From Corallium rubrum (lineage: Eukaryota > Cnidaria > Anthozoa > Scleralcyonacea > Coralliidae): DNA of 64,000 nt. A program made the translations under genes and the position numbers. Positions 1 through 14,600 of the stretch are shown one piece after another (positions within the stretch are counted from its first letter, which is position 1; every line of letters begins with the position of its first letter). The notes beneath the pieces were generated by a model. It had not been told where the DNA came from and made no database searches. It saw only the letters and a list, made by a program, of their open reading frames with translations. The DNA is taken from assembly GCA_964035015.1 (NCBI GenBank), contig OZ036002.1, positions 8,050,643 through 8,114,642 of the forward strand, in the 5' to 3' direction.

Positions 1-285
1 AGATCAACGTGGCCGTGTCGAGGCATATCAAAGGCGCTCTAAGCAGCCGCCAACGACACAGTTCAGACCACGGATCACAGCTAAGATGTTTGGTGTTGAT
101 TTTATGGAGGGAGGAATACCGGAGAAACCGGCGAAAACCCCTCGAAGCACAGGAGAGATCAACTACAACTCTACTCACATGAGTTCCAAGCTCGACAACG
201 GGGTCATTCCCAAGCGGTCACCCATCCAAGTACTAACCCCGTCTAACCGGGCTTAACTTTTTGGTGAGAGGCAGCGCGCTAAGAC
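1..285 (-). repeat. 5S-rRNA-derived SINE, copy A (cut by window edge)
   Basis: Read on the minus strand, bases about 190-255 carry the internal promoter region of metazoan 5S rRNA, including TACTTGGATGGGTGACCGC and the upstream AAGTTAAGC box. A body follows that recurs at 50902-51192, 51335-51580 and 63305-63660, always in this orientation. The 3' end of the element lies outside the window. Family identity is from the 5S match; the body matches no family I can name. Confidence 0.75.
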
Positions 286-290
286 TGACT

Positions 291-900
291 CGTATTAAAA
301 AAAAATTAAAGCAAATTAGTTGCCGTCACGGAACGTGTTTGACATATAAAGTCGAAAGACCATATTTTATCCAATAAGGCTGCATACCCGTCGACCCAAT
401 AAAAATTTCACAGCGCACGCCAATCGTTACCTCGCAACATGCATGATGGATGTGACATCCTGCATTAATCAGTGCCATACAGTTTTCGGCCATTTCAGTG
501 CCATACAGTTTTCGGCCATTGCGAAAAATCGTAGTGTAAACACATGCAAAAAAAAAAACACCCGATATTTTCACATGTAATTTCAGCGATCCAATGAAAA
601 TTTTGGGCTAGCTTGTTCAGTTATCTTCTCGGAGTAGGGTAAAAATTGAGTGTTAATTTATGTATACTTATACGTATTGGTGGTCAGATTTAATTTATAA
701 CAAAATTTAAAATACTGCGCGGTAGCCTTACTGTAACTAAACTATAAAATTTGCAGATATAAGAATTTGAAAAACCATGAAAGGTTTTGAAGACCAGTAT
801 ATAGAACATTTATATATAACAAGTAATTTAGTCATTAATTAGAAAAAAATTGTGTCGCAAATATAGGATAGGTTACCCTTGGCAATACCCTTTGTTGGCC
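291..900. other. AT-rich flank upstream of NXPE-A
   Basis: No credible gene. It holds a 26-bp direct duplication around 471-520 (unit contains CAGTGCCATACAG). Its last part (about 820-927) resembles the sequence upstream of the exon-1 pseudogenes at 16740 and 27080, so it is probably the 5' flank or leader of the gene. Confidence 0.5.
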
Positions 901-927
901 GGCATGAAAACTGATTATGTGGCAGGC

Positions 928-2574
928 ATGGCAGCGATTTGGAGGAGAAATCGAACCCGTTCATCTTACTGTATCTTCCTGTGTTTAATAATTGTACTGT
1001 TTGCGGTACACATTTCATTTCGTTATTGTGGATGGTTCGTTGGACTTCGCGGGTTAATTGGTATCCCGCGATCGGACAGGAAAACTACCTTCAGGGAAAA
1101 CTGGTTCAGGTTGCACAAAGCCAGGGTAGATTGGCGAGCAATCCTATCTCCGTGTAAGGAAAATACGAACTGGGGAAGTACCAAGCGTGGTTGGGAAAAG
1201 AAAAACAGGTCATCTGGCAATGAAAGTTATATTAAATACATGGACATCCGACCTGCTGGGGAATTCTCGAGGATATTTATTCAAACTCGGACTGCAAGCG
1301 GTAGGGAGAAGACGTTTGGTGGAGATTCCTGGAGAATTTACTTCAGAGGACCCTCGAGTGTTTACGCTGCAGTATTTGACCACGACAATGGTACTTATGA
1401 AGGCATGGCATTGCTTGTCGAGCCTGGACAGTACATTGTCGAAGCCTTCTTGGATTACAGCTTATGTGATGGTCTCAAAGATCCACCGCAGAACTGGTTT
1501 AAAGTCGGTGAGTTTTTTAAAAATAAATGGCTCGACATTGTAAATCATGAGAAATTACGTATTTTCTTAATGAAAAGTTTTGCACAGCTCTGGTGGTGGT
1601 CTTGATTATTGAAAAGATTTATACTTGTAGCGCTTGCGTATCTAGAGAAATTGTGTTTATGGCGAGCGACAGATTTTATGCAAATTAGGTTTTCTGCATT
1701 TACTGGAAACACGATTTCTTCACTTAGGTAAACTTTAAGGGGATACAACTTTTCAATCAGTAATCAAGCCCACCACTAGAGCTATGCAATGAACTAAAAT
1801 GAAGCAAATGGGACCTGTGCAAAACTGTTTTATGCATGGGGAAAAACGATAATTTCTTGTGATCTTTCCTATTTACCACATTTAATATGCTTTAGTTTTT
1901 CCTTATGCCATTTCAACTCTGACTGTTATACACTTTGGTACGTTGATAGTTGAAACTTAACACATTCGAGTTAATCAAGCGATGACTTGGGGGCCGCTAC
2001 TTTCGGAAATTTTGTAGACATCTCAAATTTGTCGCTACTTTCGGGGGGCCGCTACTTTCGGGATTCTACGGTAAGTATATTAGCGAATCACTATAAGACA
2101 TTGCGCTTCAATCTTTCATGCAGGAAATGCTCAAGGCAAATACCAAGCCAGTGGAATACTGGGCTTCCTAGACGAGTATCTCCTCGAACCATTGCAAGGC
2201 GGGAAAACAATCGCTATTCAGATTTCGTCTGGCAATGAAACTATATCTGGGGAACTAAATGGCAAGTACAACGCAAGCAATATTATATGTATAAGTCGTT
2301 GTACCTTATTCATATTTTCAATTTTCCATGTTCCGACTGGACACGTGATCATGAAATTTGAAAGGCAGATTTTTCATTGTATTTTCTGCGCATGTCTTCT
2401 TAAAGAGATCTGTATATTAAATGATCTCGTGTTTTCGATGACTAAATGTGTTTTTTTTTAGATTTCAGTAACATGGGATGCGGTGAAACTTGCAGCTCGC
2501 TTTGGGACGGCTACGGTAGATGGATCAATGGCAATTGGTGGCCTTATGTACCAGGTAATAATATATATACATGG

Positions 2575-2636
<62 letters not shown>

Positions 2637-5600
2637 TTCATGAGGAAAATACAAAGAAAAATCATAAGCGTATCGGATCTAGACCAGCTCTAAGTTTGTC
2701 GCTGGTTTTTAACGGCTGAGACAAGCTTAATTTTCAAAATTACTACACCAATGAACGTAATATAAAGTGAAGAATTTTAGAAGTCATTTAAAAACCTCGC
2801 AGTACGGGCTTTATCGGCTCTAAAACATGCACTCGGCTATCGCCTCGTGTTTTATATCCGATAAAGCCTCCTGCGCAGTTTCTAAATATTCCCAAAAAAT
2901 TATATATATTATAAGTCTGTATTAGTTAATTAAACTATATAGACTATTTAGTTAAGGCTATTAAACTCAGAGTTCCCACCCTTCAAATGTAAGAGCATGA
3001 ACTTTAAAGTGTCTATGAAATGAAATGAATACGTTGGCATTTTTGTTGTTTTATTGTACAGAGGAGCATGGCAGGAGCACTTACTGAAAATTCCAAGATA
3101 ATCTGATGCGTATAGTTTTCGCGCTATTAACTCTCAAAGTTTGCCATGGCTAGTTCGTTCTTGGAGAAAAATTGGGCTTTCGGTAACAATGCTTGTGACG
3201 TACGCAAATGGACAACTATGCATAAGAACAATAAATTTCACTATTAATGATCCATCTGCATACGTCATAAGGCATTGTTACCAAGAAGCCCAAATTTCCC
3301 CAAAACAAACTATCCACGGCAAATTTTGAGAGTTGACAGCACGAAAACTACGCATCATGTCACTCCTGTCATGCTCCTCTGTACAATAAAACAACAAAAA
3401 TGCCAACGTATTTTTCATTTCATAGACACTTTAACTACGTTTCCAGGACTTTCAAGGATCTGCGAAAATAAATCCAAGGACCATGCAAAAAAATATGAAG
3501 TTTGTTTTATTACGCTAAAAATTAGACTCAACTCTCATAAACTTTGTTAAGTCAATATATAGTTAAACTATCTTTATATTAGATTACCAGCTTTATATTA
3601 GAAATCAGTTATTATTTAGCATGCATGGTTAAATTATTATCGGTAAAACAACAAGAGGAAAATTCCAGCACCTTCAGGCCCTGGAATTTTATTGTTTAAA
3701 TTCAAGAACTTTCCAATATTCTCAAGGACCGTCGGAACTCTGCATGTGGACTGTAAAAACAACTTTTACTATTGAGCTGCAGTAACTTTAATATAAAGTT
3801 TGTCTGTTTTACAGAAGACCGAAGTAAAACGAAACGACTAGCGGAAATTCCTTTCAGAGAACGCAGAGGGACGTTGTGGATTTACGGCGACTCGCTAGCT
3901 TTGCGCTTACAAGGAAGTTTATCGAGCAAACTGCTTTGCACAGGCATATTCTCGCTGTGTCGTTACAGCTACAACTGGGTGTATCCGATACCTTTCGAGA
4001 ACGAGGCGGAAGGGAAAAGGCGTAACGATGATTTTGACTTTCGACCCCACCTAGTCTTGGAATCAATACGTGATGTCCTACGTGCTGATCACATGAGAAG
4101 TGAAGAGAGTTTATTAGTTTTGAATTTGGGACTGCATTTCCCGATTGGACTAAACTTCACGACATATCAGTATTTGATAAGAGACGTAGTCAGAATGCTG
4201 AAAGATCGTGAACATGAGCTGGGCAGTAAAGCAAAAGTGATTTGGAAAACATCAACAGCAATTCATAAAGAGAAAGTTGAAAAACCTGGGAACTTGACTA
4301 ATTGGAGGTTCTTTACGGATCAGGTAAATAAAAGGGATAAAGGTTTATAGGATAAAGGACTGGGGGCGTAGGCTCTCTGGAGGTTTCGGGGGTCGTCGGA
4401 GATGCTCGGAGGCGTCAGCTGGACATAAGTAGTGCGGGCGAACTGCCGAAAGAACCTCTGCGGAGGAGAGAGGGGCGTAGGCATGCAGGATTTTTTAGTA
4501 AGGGAGGCAATAAGACTGCCCAATTTCTAAGGGGTATGCTCCCCTGGAAAATATTTGAAATTTGAGTCTCTGAAACGGCATTTCCCGCAATCTGAAATCA
4601 TATTTGAGCAAAAATTTTGAACATTTTAAAACATATTTTTTAAGACACATTCTCTCATTTTTACAAGATTTTGTCTAAAACTACAGTATCACATATTTAC
4701 AAAGACACATGTTATTTTTCACCTAAATGTTCAGAAGTTGTCAAGTTTGTTACGAAGTTCATTGGGAAGTTCAAAGTTTGTTTTGAATTACGCAATTGAT
4801 TGCCGACTACTAGGAACCAAGTAGGCACAAAGTGAATCAAATCCGTAGTTTAAAACGAGTTCTGAACTTCCCAACGAACTTCCGAACATTTTGGTGAAAA
4901 GTGAGTAGCAAATGACTGTAAAGTACTAGTTACTCTTACGGGATAAAGCGCGAACGCAACGCGAAAACTCATGGTCAGAGTTATGATTTAAACGACTACT
5001 TAGTTCTTTATCCTGTGAGCCTGGGAACAAATGCGATGTGTGACATTATCCCCGAGCCGGGGCGACGGGCCAAAGGCCCGGAGCCCTGTGAGGGTGCTAA
5101 TCTCGACACGCGTGGAGTCCATTTTACACGCGTGTAGAAAAAGCGAGGGAGCCGAAATCTGGGAAATAGTTGCTGCCGAAGGCAGCACACTAATCTTGAC
5201 ATGGGTGTCCTATGTCTCGTGTCCAGACCTCTTTGCCGAGTTATGTATAGTCAACGGAATCGAGATTTTGAGAGTTTATTTATTTGTTGAGCATTTTATG
5301 ACGTTTTGTGACGTAGGAAGTTTCTTCCTTACAACTTACATCACATACGCCAGAAGGATTTGCTCTTACAAATTGCATGTAAGAGCTTGTTTTTGCCTGT
5401 TGACAGGCTTGAACATGATTGATGTCGACAGGCTTGAACATGGTTGAGCTGGCCAGCTTGAACATAGTTGTTGACAGGCTTGTTCATGCATGTTGGAACA
5501 ATCTGTTCATGGCTTGTCAAAGAAACAGACCCGAACAAGGTTGTTGAAACAGCAAGTTTCATGCATGATAACAGCGTTGTTTTAGCGTGATGAAGTAACA

Positions 5601-8600
5601 CGCTAGAACATGGTTGTTCCGACATGGTTGTTCGGGCATGATATCAATGCTGTTTTTGTCTGTTTAAATCGAGAAATTTTCGCGTTTTCCGCGTTTTTCC
5701 CGTGTATTCCACGCGTGGATAAACAAAATGCCGGTACAAAAATTCCCCGGGTGTACCCCGTTTGCTGCCGAAAAAACTGAGAAAAAACTTGGACAGAAGT
5801 AACTACGACTAAAAAAACTACGCGACAGAAACATCAGGTAACTGTTTTTATTATTTTCCACACCTATCAACTAAGATTTACAAAAATAAAGAGCATTTTA
5901 CTACTATAAGTCTTCTTATTTTTCGACGAATACGCACAGCGTACAATCCTACAATTTTTGTACACTTCGTTTTTCTAATTTAGCCACATAATACTGCAAA
6001 AAGAAAAGAAAAATGGTCATGCATATAATCTTTACTTACAAATCCAGGCTTGAGAAGATGCAAAGTATAAATTATGTAGCCAAGACTAGGAAAGAAGAAA
6101 AATATCTTATTAGTTTTCGAATACTTTTTGTCAATATTTACCACACTATATAATGTATAAATATTAAATACAACATTGCTGAGTTAATCTTGCAATCCAC
6201 ATTTGGCAGCCCATATTTCTTAAATTCCTTCTGCATGGCCACACTATATAAATTAGAGAAGACAAATATATATTTTGAGAATTAAACTAGATACAATACA
6301 ACCTATCAACACAGTATAAGTACCCTTAAGCCATTTGGCATTTACTGTCTAATACTGTAATGTATAATTCTTTGTCTAGCTGGATACACCATAAAATAAA
6401 GAAAAAAAGAAAGAACGGCATATTACTATCAGTTTCTAAATCTCAAAAATGCTAGCAAATGTACACCTGTATTTTCTCCTTGCCTGGAGAAAGAGAAATA
6501 AAAAAGACATGAATTTCTAAATCTTAACAATGCTAACCTAATACACACCTGTTAGGTTTATTGTAGTTATAATCTCTCCTTACAGTACCAGGCCAAGCTA
6601 CTCAAAGAGGAAAAGAAGGACCTTAATTTCTAAACCTTAAAAATGTTGAGCTATAAATACACACCTGTTAGATGTCATAATAAATTCATAATTATTTCCC
6701 ATTGCCAGGCCTGATGCAGTGATGCTACATAATGAAAAAAACAACAAACAGTATAATAAAAATAAAACAATATAATAAAAATGACTTTTCAGCTGTCTTA
6801 TTTATTCAATCCAGGCCCTGGTTTCTTGCCCACAACTCACATAGTAGATCTTTACTCTTGTTTATTGTTCATGTTGCCACATCACCACTGCATTTGTATA
6901 CTATGAAAAAAAATGAAAAAAACAGGTAAAACATTTTGTAAACTTTTCCTCTTCTGATTAACTGAAAGTTTACCTTCAGTTTCCTCTAATAAAACCACTG
7001 TACTAGAGTTTGATCTTGAATATATTTACAAAAAATGTAGAAGACACAGTCATTTTAAACATGCATGTGGCATACATTGTCCTGTTATTAAATGATATAA
7101 AATAACAAGAAATGTGAAGTAGAATATTTTATACCATTTTAAATATATTTTAAGTTTGGCTCACCTCTATACCAGTTTTTGTATAATGGTAGTTTATTGG
7201 TATGGAAAACAGTTATACCTGTGCAATGTTCTGGCTTAAGGTATTGCATGTAGTTATGGCTAGTATACAGTTAGATAAATAATAATATAAATAATCATAT
7301 ATAATGTAAGAAAAACAACTTAAAATAAATTATTTTAATATTAGAGTTTTACGAATATTGTTTACTACCATAATTGTAAAAATAAAATGAAACATTAGTC
7401 TTGATACCTGAATAAATATTTTTATAGTGTTATTCTGCACCTGTCAATGTTAGCCCCGTGGGATGGGGGTTGGGGGTGGGGATTTGACAATTTATCATTA
7501 AAAATTGCCGTATTCCACTCCCTATCCCTCATGTTTCTCCTCTGCTACAATCCAAAATCCCCACGTCTGAAGAGACATTCACTGTCAGTTTCAACCCTGG
7601 GGTTGGACATATTGATCAATTCCCTACCCCTTGCCTGACACCCCCCCCCCCCCCCCTTTGGGACTAACATTGATAGGTGCATTACATTTTCTGGATTGGG
7701 GCTTCATATGCATTTAAAAATAAGAAAATACATGCATAATAAAATATCAGCAAATGTTTCTTTGACATTTAATACTACCCCCCCCCCCCCCCTCCATCTC
7801 ATGCACCCTTCAAGTGTGTGTATCAATTTGTGGTTATATAATTATAAATAGTTTTAGTTACAAATATCAAAGCCCAGACAATTACTTTGAAAAAGCCCAT
7901 AACAATGATAACATTGAAGAAATGGTAAAAATGAAAATATTTATTGAACTGCAACATCTTCGCAGAGTGATTAAATTATTACAATTACAAAGACTTTATG
8001 TACATAAGGTTTTCTTCAATGTTATGGGCTTTTTCAAAGTAATTGTCTGCGCTTTGATATTTTTAACTACATGTAAATTACGTTTTCCGCCTGGAATCTC
8101 AGTCTCGATTATAAATAGTTTTGTGCAATGCTATTACTATATGTCCGACAAATCCAACAATATTAGAAAACAACAGAATTATTTACGTCCAGACCTTTCA
8201 TTTCTAACTTAATCTTATTGTACTATCATTCATTTGACTGGTTTACTAGATTTTAAAACTTACCTTAGGGAAAATACTTTGTTGTTGCTGACGCCATAGC
8301 TTTTGTCCAATTGTCCAATTTTGCCTTGTTTCAACACCAGTGTTTTGTCGCATTTTGGAAAAGAGACGAGCTTCACAAGCTTTCAAACTAGTACCGTACA
8401 TACTGCTGGAACAAACTTTCTGTTATATCTCCAAAGTCCTGGCCCAACGAGGATATATAAGTTAGTGAGTGATGATTTTTTCGTTTCCATTTTCTTCAAG
8501 ACACGGCTAAATTGCAGAATACCCGTCCACTAGTCACCTTTCACTGCGCAGCCATACTTTCTGTGGCTACGCGGCTACGCAGTCATGGTCGGCCCAGGCT

Positions 8601-11600
8601 CTCCTCCTTAACAAAGAACTTTTCGTTCTTAATAAACCCCGCGAAATATCAATATAATATGTTGTTGCTTCGTTCTTAATAAACCTCGCGAAATATCAAT
8701 ATAATATGTCGTTGCTTCGTTCTTAATAAACCTCGCGAAATATCAATATAATATGTTGTTGCTTCGTTCTTAATAAACCTCGCGAAATATCAATATAATA
8801 TGTTGTTGCTTCGTTCTTAATAAACCTCGCGAAATATCAATATAATATGTTGTTGCTTCGTTCTTAATAAACCTCGCGAAATATCAATATAATATGTCGT
8901 TACTTCGTTCTTAATAAACCTCGCGAAATATCAATATAATATGTTGTTGCTTCGTTCTTAATAAACCTCCCGAAATATCAATATAATATGTCGTTGCTTC
9001 GTTCTTAATAAACCTCGCGAAATATCAATATAATATGTTGTTGCTTCGTTCTTAATAAACCTCCCGAAATATCAATATAATATGTTGTTGCTTCGTTCTT
9101 AATAAACCTCGCGAAATATCAATATAATATGTTGTTGCTTCGTTCTTAATAAACCTCGCGAAATATCAATATAATATGTTGTTGCTTCGTTCTTAATAAA
9201 ACCGTTCTCTATAAACTTCGTTATACATTTATATCATTGCTTCGTTATTTAATAAACATACCATTACTATGCCATGTTATGTATTGCTCCGTTCTCGAAA
9301 AACCTCGTTATACGTATCACTACTTCGTTATTTGAAGATACGACGACTATTAATATTAAAGTCTTCCTTCTCTTCAAAATCTCACTGCGTAGCCGCGTAG
9401 CCACCAAAATATATAGCTAGGTAAATAACGTCATTCATTTTCTCAAAGACACTTAGGATTTACTTGGGTTCTTTTCAAAATCTCACTGCGTAGCCGCGTA
9501 GCCGCGTAGCCACCAAAACATATAGCTAGGTAAATAACGTCATTCATTTTCTCAAAGACACTTGGGATTTACTTGGGATACCTTTTATATTATCCCTCAA
9601 TTCTCCTTCTTTTCAAAATCTCACTGCGTAGCCGCGTAGCCACGTAGCCACCAAAACATATAGCTAGGTAAATAACGTCATTCATTTTCTCAAAGACACT
9701 TGGGATTTACTTGGGATACCTTTTATATTATCCCTCAATTCTCCTTCTTTTCAAAATCTCACTGCGTAGCCGCGTAGCCACGTAGCCACCAAAACATATA
9801 GCTAGGTAAATAACGTCATTCATTTTCTCAAAGACACTTAGGATTTACTTGGGATACCTTTTATATATTATCCCTCAATTCTCCTTCTTTTCAAAATCTC
9901 ACTGCGTAGCCGCGTAGCCACGTAGCCACCAAAACATATAGCTAGGTAAATAACGTCATTCATTTTCTCAAAGACACTTAGGATTTACTTGGGATACCTT
10001 TTATATTATCCCTCAATTCTCCTTCTTTTCAAAATCTCACTGCGTAGCCGCGTAGCCACGTAGCCACAAAAACATATAGCTAGGTAAATAACGTCATTCA
10101 TTTTCTCAAAGACACTTAGGATTTACTTGGGGGTACCTTTTATATTATCCCTCAATTCTTCCTTCTTTTCAAAATCTCACCGCGTAGCCGCGTAGCCGTG
10201 TGCCGGAAATTAGTGTCTTCAAATATGGCCGGGTATTCTGCAGTCGCTCCCAAGACACTCTGCAGCGAGTCTCTGGGCATGCTGTACAAAACTCACACAC
10301 TTGTTGCACGTAATTTCCGCCACAAAAACATTCGCAGAAAACTGTCAAAGTTTGAAATAAGCATCCAACGTTTTTTATGTTAAGAAGACATGACTGTTTC
10401 GATAATTCAGCGTGCCAAGGACTGTAAGTTCGTTGCGTGAAAGTGTCGAGAATCCTCGCGTGTTCCTCGCTAAAAACACGAACACTCGTAACAGGCATGA
10501 ACAATGTTGTCGAACGAACAACGCTGTTCATGCCTGTTTGAACAACATAAAACTATCATGATGAATCAACAGTGTTGTTCATGCATGATACAACATGTTG
10601 TTCGGGCATGATGAATCAACAGGGTTGAACAGTCATGATACAACAACCATGAACTTGGTTGTTTTATCAAGCTAGGTTTTGCTTGTTGTGACATGCATGA
10701 ACAAGCCTTGTCGATTCTCCAAGCTGTAACAACATGTTGAAACATGCATGAACAATGCTGTTATTTCACCAATCATGTTCTAGCCTGTTAACAGTGCTGT
10801 TCATGGGTTGTTGAGCCAACAACTCTGTTATAGCCTGTGAGATTTTTACGTGTGTACGTTTGAAGTTGGTAAACACCACGACGGCGATGGATTTTCTAAA
10901 TTGGCAATGAATCGTTCTTGTTCTCTAACCTCTGAACACACTTTTGAACTGTCTTACAATTTCGGTGGGGAGAGTTTATCTTGTCGAGGTAAGATATCAA
11001 TTTCTACAACTGACAACTCTGTTTCTTTGTAGGAGATTTCAGTTGTTTTCTTCTATTTTTAGGTGTATATTGGTGTGGGTTCATTGTGTATTTGTGTTTG
11101 CACTTTGCACTGATCAGCATTCTGATCAGACGCTACTATCTGCGTGTGTGTATTTTGACTTATACAAATTCTACAAAATAATGTGATGGGCTCAATGGTA
11201 CATTGCTGTACAATTTTATTAAAGCTCTAGATTTGTCAAAACATATTAAGCACTTGGAATTGCATTGACAATTTTGCCACAGCATCAGAGCAAGAGGTGT
11301 GATTATTTAATTGTGTGTATATCCTGTCAAAACCCTTGTTGTTTTCAATCTTATAATTAAAAAATATAGAAGAGATGTGTAAATACTCTGGCTATTGTAA
11401 TTAATATTACATTTTTGGATTCCCAGTCTTCTTCGAAGGCAACTCTGTGGGCTCTTATGGTGAAGAGGTGAGAAAAAATTGGATGGAGTGGGCAATCTTA
11501 GGCGGAGTAGGTAATATCGGGTGGAGTGGGCAATCTCAGGTGGAGTTGGAAATCTTGGGTGGAGTGGGAAATTTTGGGTGGTGTGGGTAATCTTGGGTAG

Positions 11601-14600
11601 AGGGGGCAGTCTTGAGTGGTGTGAGCAATCTTGAGTGGTGTGGGTGTCACATTGGTCATGGACTGCAGATATTTGCCTGTGGAGTAGGCTAAAGGTTTTT
11701 GTCCCTTTCGAGGCAGCACTTCACTAGCCGTAGTAACTTCTAGTTTATTTATTTATTTCTCGGGCTACCTCTGGTAGAACGAGTCTAGGTTTCGGTCCGG
11801 TTATTGGTATTTTTTGGGGTCGCGGTTATTAGTCCTCCGCGCGGCCGCTGGCGATATTGACCAATAAGCTTTGCGAAACTGAGGCATGTGACTACGGCGG
11901 ACCTTGGAATCTATTTACTAGACATTGTAATGATTGTTTTACCAAAACTGAAAACTCGCCAGGGTCTGTCGAAGTAAAGGTAAGCTGTTTCGTTATTTCC
12001 ATTGGTACAGTACGTAAGCTTATTTAGATAGCCGCAAAGTTTTTATACCATGTTTAAACGATTTTGTTTAAGCAGTTTGAAATCGCTTATCCGTGTATGA
12101 ATTAAACATTTTGAAAAGTTGTTGAACACAATTAACTAATAAGCTCATTTGGATAACCATAGTCACATAGACATGGATACATGTAAACAAATCTCTTAAA
12201 AATTGACAATGTGATTACTATACTGGTATAGCTTCATGGGTTTGTTCATGTAATGACTCATGTAATCACTCAAGATTTTGAGCCTTGGAGTTTTGAGCAT
12301 ATAATAGTGAGGCAAAAGTATAGTTCCACTCTGTGTTCTTGAAAAAACTTTTGACAAAACTATATTAAAGATGGATTCCCACACAAGACACCAGTCTAGA
12401 GACCAAGGACCCAAGGCACACCACTTTCTCGATACATAACATGCACAATGCAAACCGTAACCCATAACCATTTTGGTTGTGCATGTACTGTATTGAGAAA
12501 GAGCCCTAGGCACCTCATTTTAAGACCATTCCTGGTTACAATGACTTCCAGACATACATCGCTTCCAGTATATCCAGTTCTAGATGACTACTGGTACAAG
12601 TTTTAATGCTTCAGTGTCAGCTGCCTCCTGTGTTTACTGTCATCTACTAATTCATTTTACCTGTCTTTATGCGAATCATAATGAAGCATAATAGATAGTG
12701 ATGCTACAGTATTTGAGCAAGATTTAAAACACATGTTCTCTTTAGTTCATCCACCTGATATTGATTGAAATTCCACTTTTATACCCTGGGCTAAATTACT
12801 GTAACTGTCACAAACCCATATCCAGGGTCTTTATTACTTGCCTATTATGTACCTAACATGTAGAATTAGTGGGTCAATCCCTTTTTATCTGCCACCATCA
12901 TCAACTTTGGCTGATACTCATGAAAGTCTTGGACCATGGCTCTATTTTCTCTTATACAGTACTTTTTTTGCTAATTTTTGTTTTATAATCTGTAGATCCA
13001 GGCCCAGAGCCTGGAAGTTAAATTTATTGTCACAGCTGTCAGCAGGTACACAGAATGTTGGTGGAGCATGGTGATGCTACAACATGAGCAGTGCTGTTGA
13101 TAATCCTGTTGCAGCCTTGAAAATGAATGACTTCAGATATCATTATGTGAGATCTGTGAACACCATCTAAACAGTTTATTAACAATAACTAAAATATTAC
13201 AGTGTAATATGTACACAAAATGTCACAATACTGTACATATAGTTCGAGATATAGTTAAAGCAATGTCATGATGGCTTTCAGTATATGAATTCTATTTGTC
13301 TCAATCTAGGTTGGCCATGCATGTAAGTTTATAATGGTAGTCAATAAAAAAATTGTTCTTTGTAAAACAAGTGAGTGTGCTTTCTAACATGTCCTCCTCC
13401 ACCAATCTCGTCCACAGTCATCGCCATGCCCATTGCCCATGCCCAGTAGCCCGAGTTAACGCCTAGCGGGCGTCTTGTTTATATATATGTTTGGTACGGT
13501 GTCACGCGGTAAGAATAGTTGGACACTGGTGACTAGCGACAAGAAAACTAAAAATCTGTCAGTATTTTGCTTTCGTTTAACGAAATGGAGCCTGCTCTAC
13601 TTAAATAATAAAAGAGAACAACGAAGGAAAGGATACAAACAGCCGGTTTAGTATATGTTGAAGTGAAACCAGAGGTCCTGAAGAAACCAAACGCCGTATG
13701 GTAAACAAAACCTCGATCTGATTCTGAATTGCAGAATTTCAAGTTTATAACGGTAGGGGATTTGTATTTTGTCCTTGTGTCCTAAAACAATATACATGCA
13801 GCTTCACGTTTTCGTGCTCTCCCTTTGCTCGTCCAAATTAACCATCAGTCAGCTTAACTAAAACTAACTTAAAACACTATCTTAGGCTTATATCACGCTT
13901 ATATTAACCGTGGTGGACGTCGGCTTTGTCGGTTTTCTTGGCTGTGATTCCAAATTTTCGACTGAAACGTCTGTTTAATACCTCTTTCTGGAATCCGATT
14001 CTACTGAATTGTTTTTATCTCAGACTCTATTATAAATGTAATTTTTGAGCTGTCAACTTTTAATTCTGCCTTTGCAAAATGTACATGCATAGAGAAGCCA
14101 TTTGAAGGCTTGCTAGAAATAATCCCTTTTGAAACCTCCTAAAAACAATATATTTTTTACAACCAGAATTTAATAATGAAATCTAAGTTTTGCTTTGATA
14201 TGTTCAACTTTCATTAAATGATTTAAATCAGTTTTATCATCCTATCGACCTATCCATAAATTGTACAATTTAATATCCCAAGGATTTAATATCATTTGTT
14301 TTCATATTTGTTTGTTTTTATATTGGCTGTATAATCAGGAGTGTTTTTTTTAATCAGGGGGTGGGTGGGTGGGGGGTGTTTCAAAAAAGCATGTAAAAGC
14401 GGGCAAGGGGTTGTTGCATTCATGTATTTCTAGTAAAATATATATTTTGGATTTTCTCTGGGAGGGCAGTTGCCCCTGCTGCCCCCCCCCCCCCCCCCCA
14501 TTATCTACGGCCCTGCTTGCAGCCAGCGGCTGAATTGCGAAGGACGCAGATCAATGTGGCCGTGTCGAAGCATATCAAAGGCGCTCCAGGCAGCCACCAT

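Noticed and set aside
200..255. A true 5S rRNA gene
   Set aside because: Only the central promoter region matches; the ends are unrelated and the body is a dispersed repeat.
8616..10200. CRISPR-like array (regular direct repeats)
   Set aside because: Units are contiguous with no unique spacers, and the setting is a eukaryotic intron, so they are satellites.
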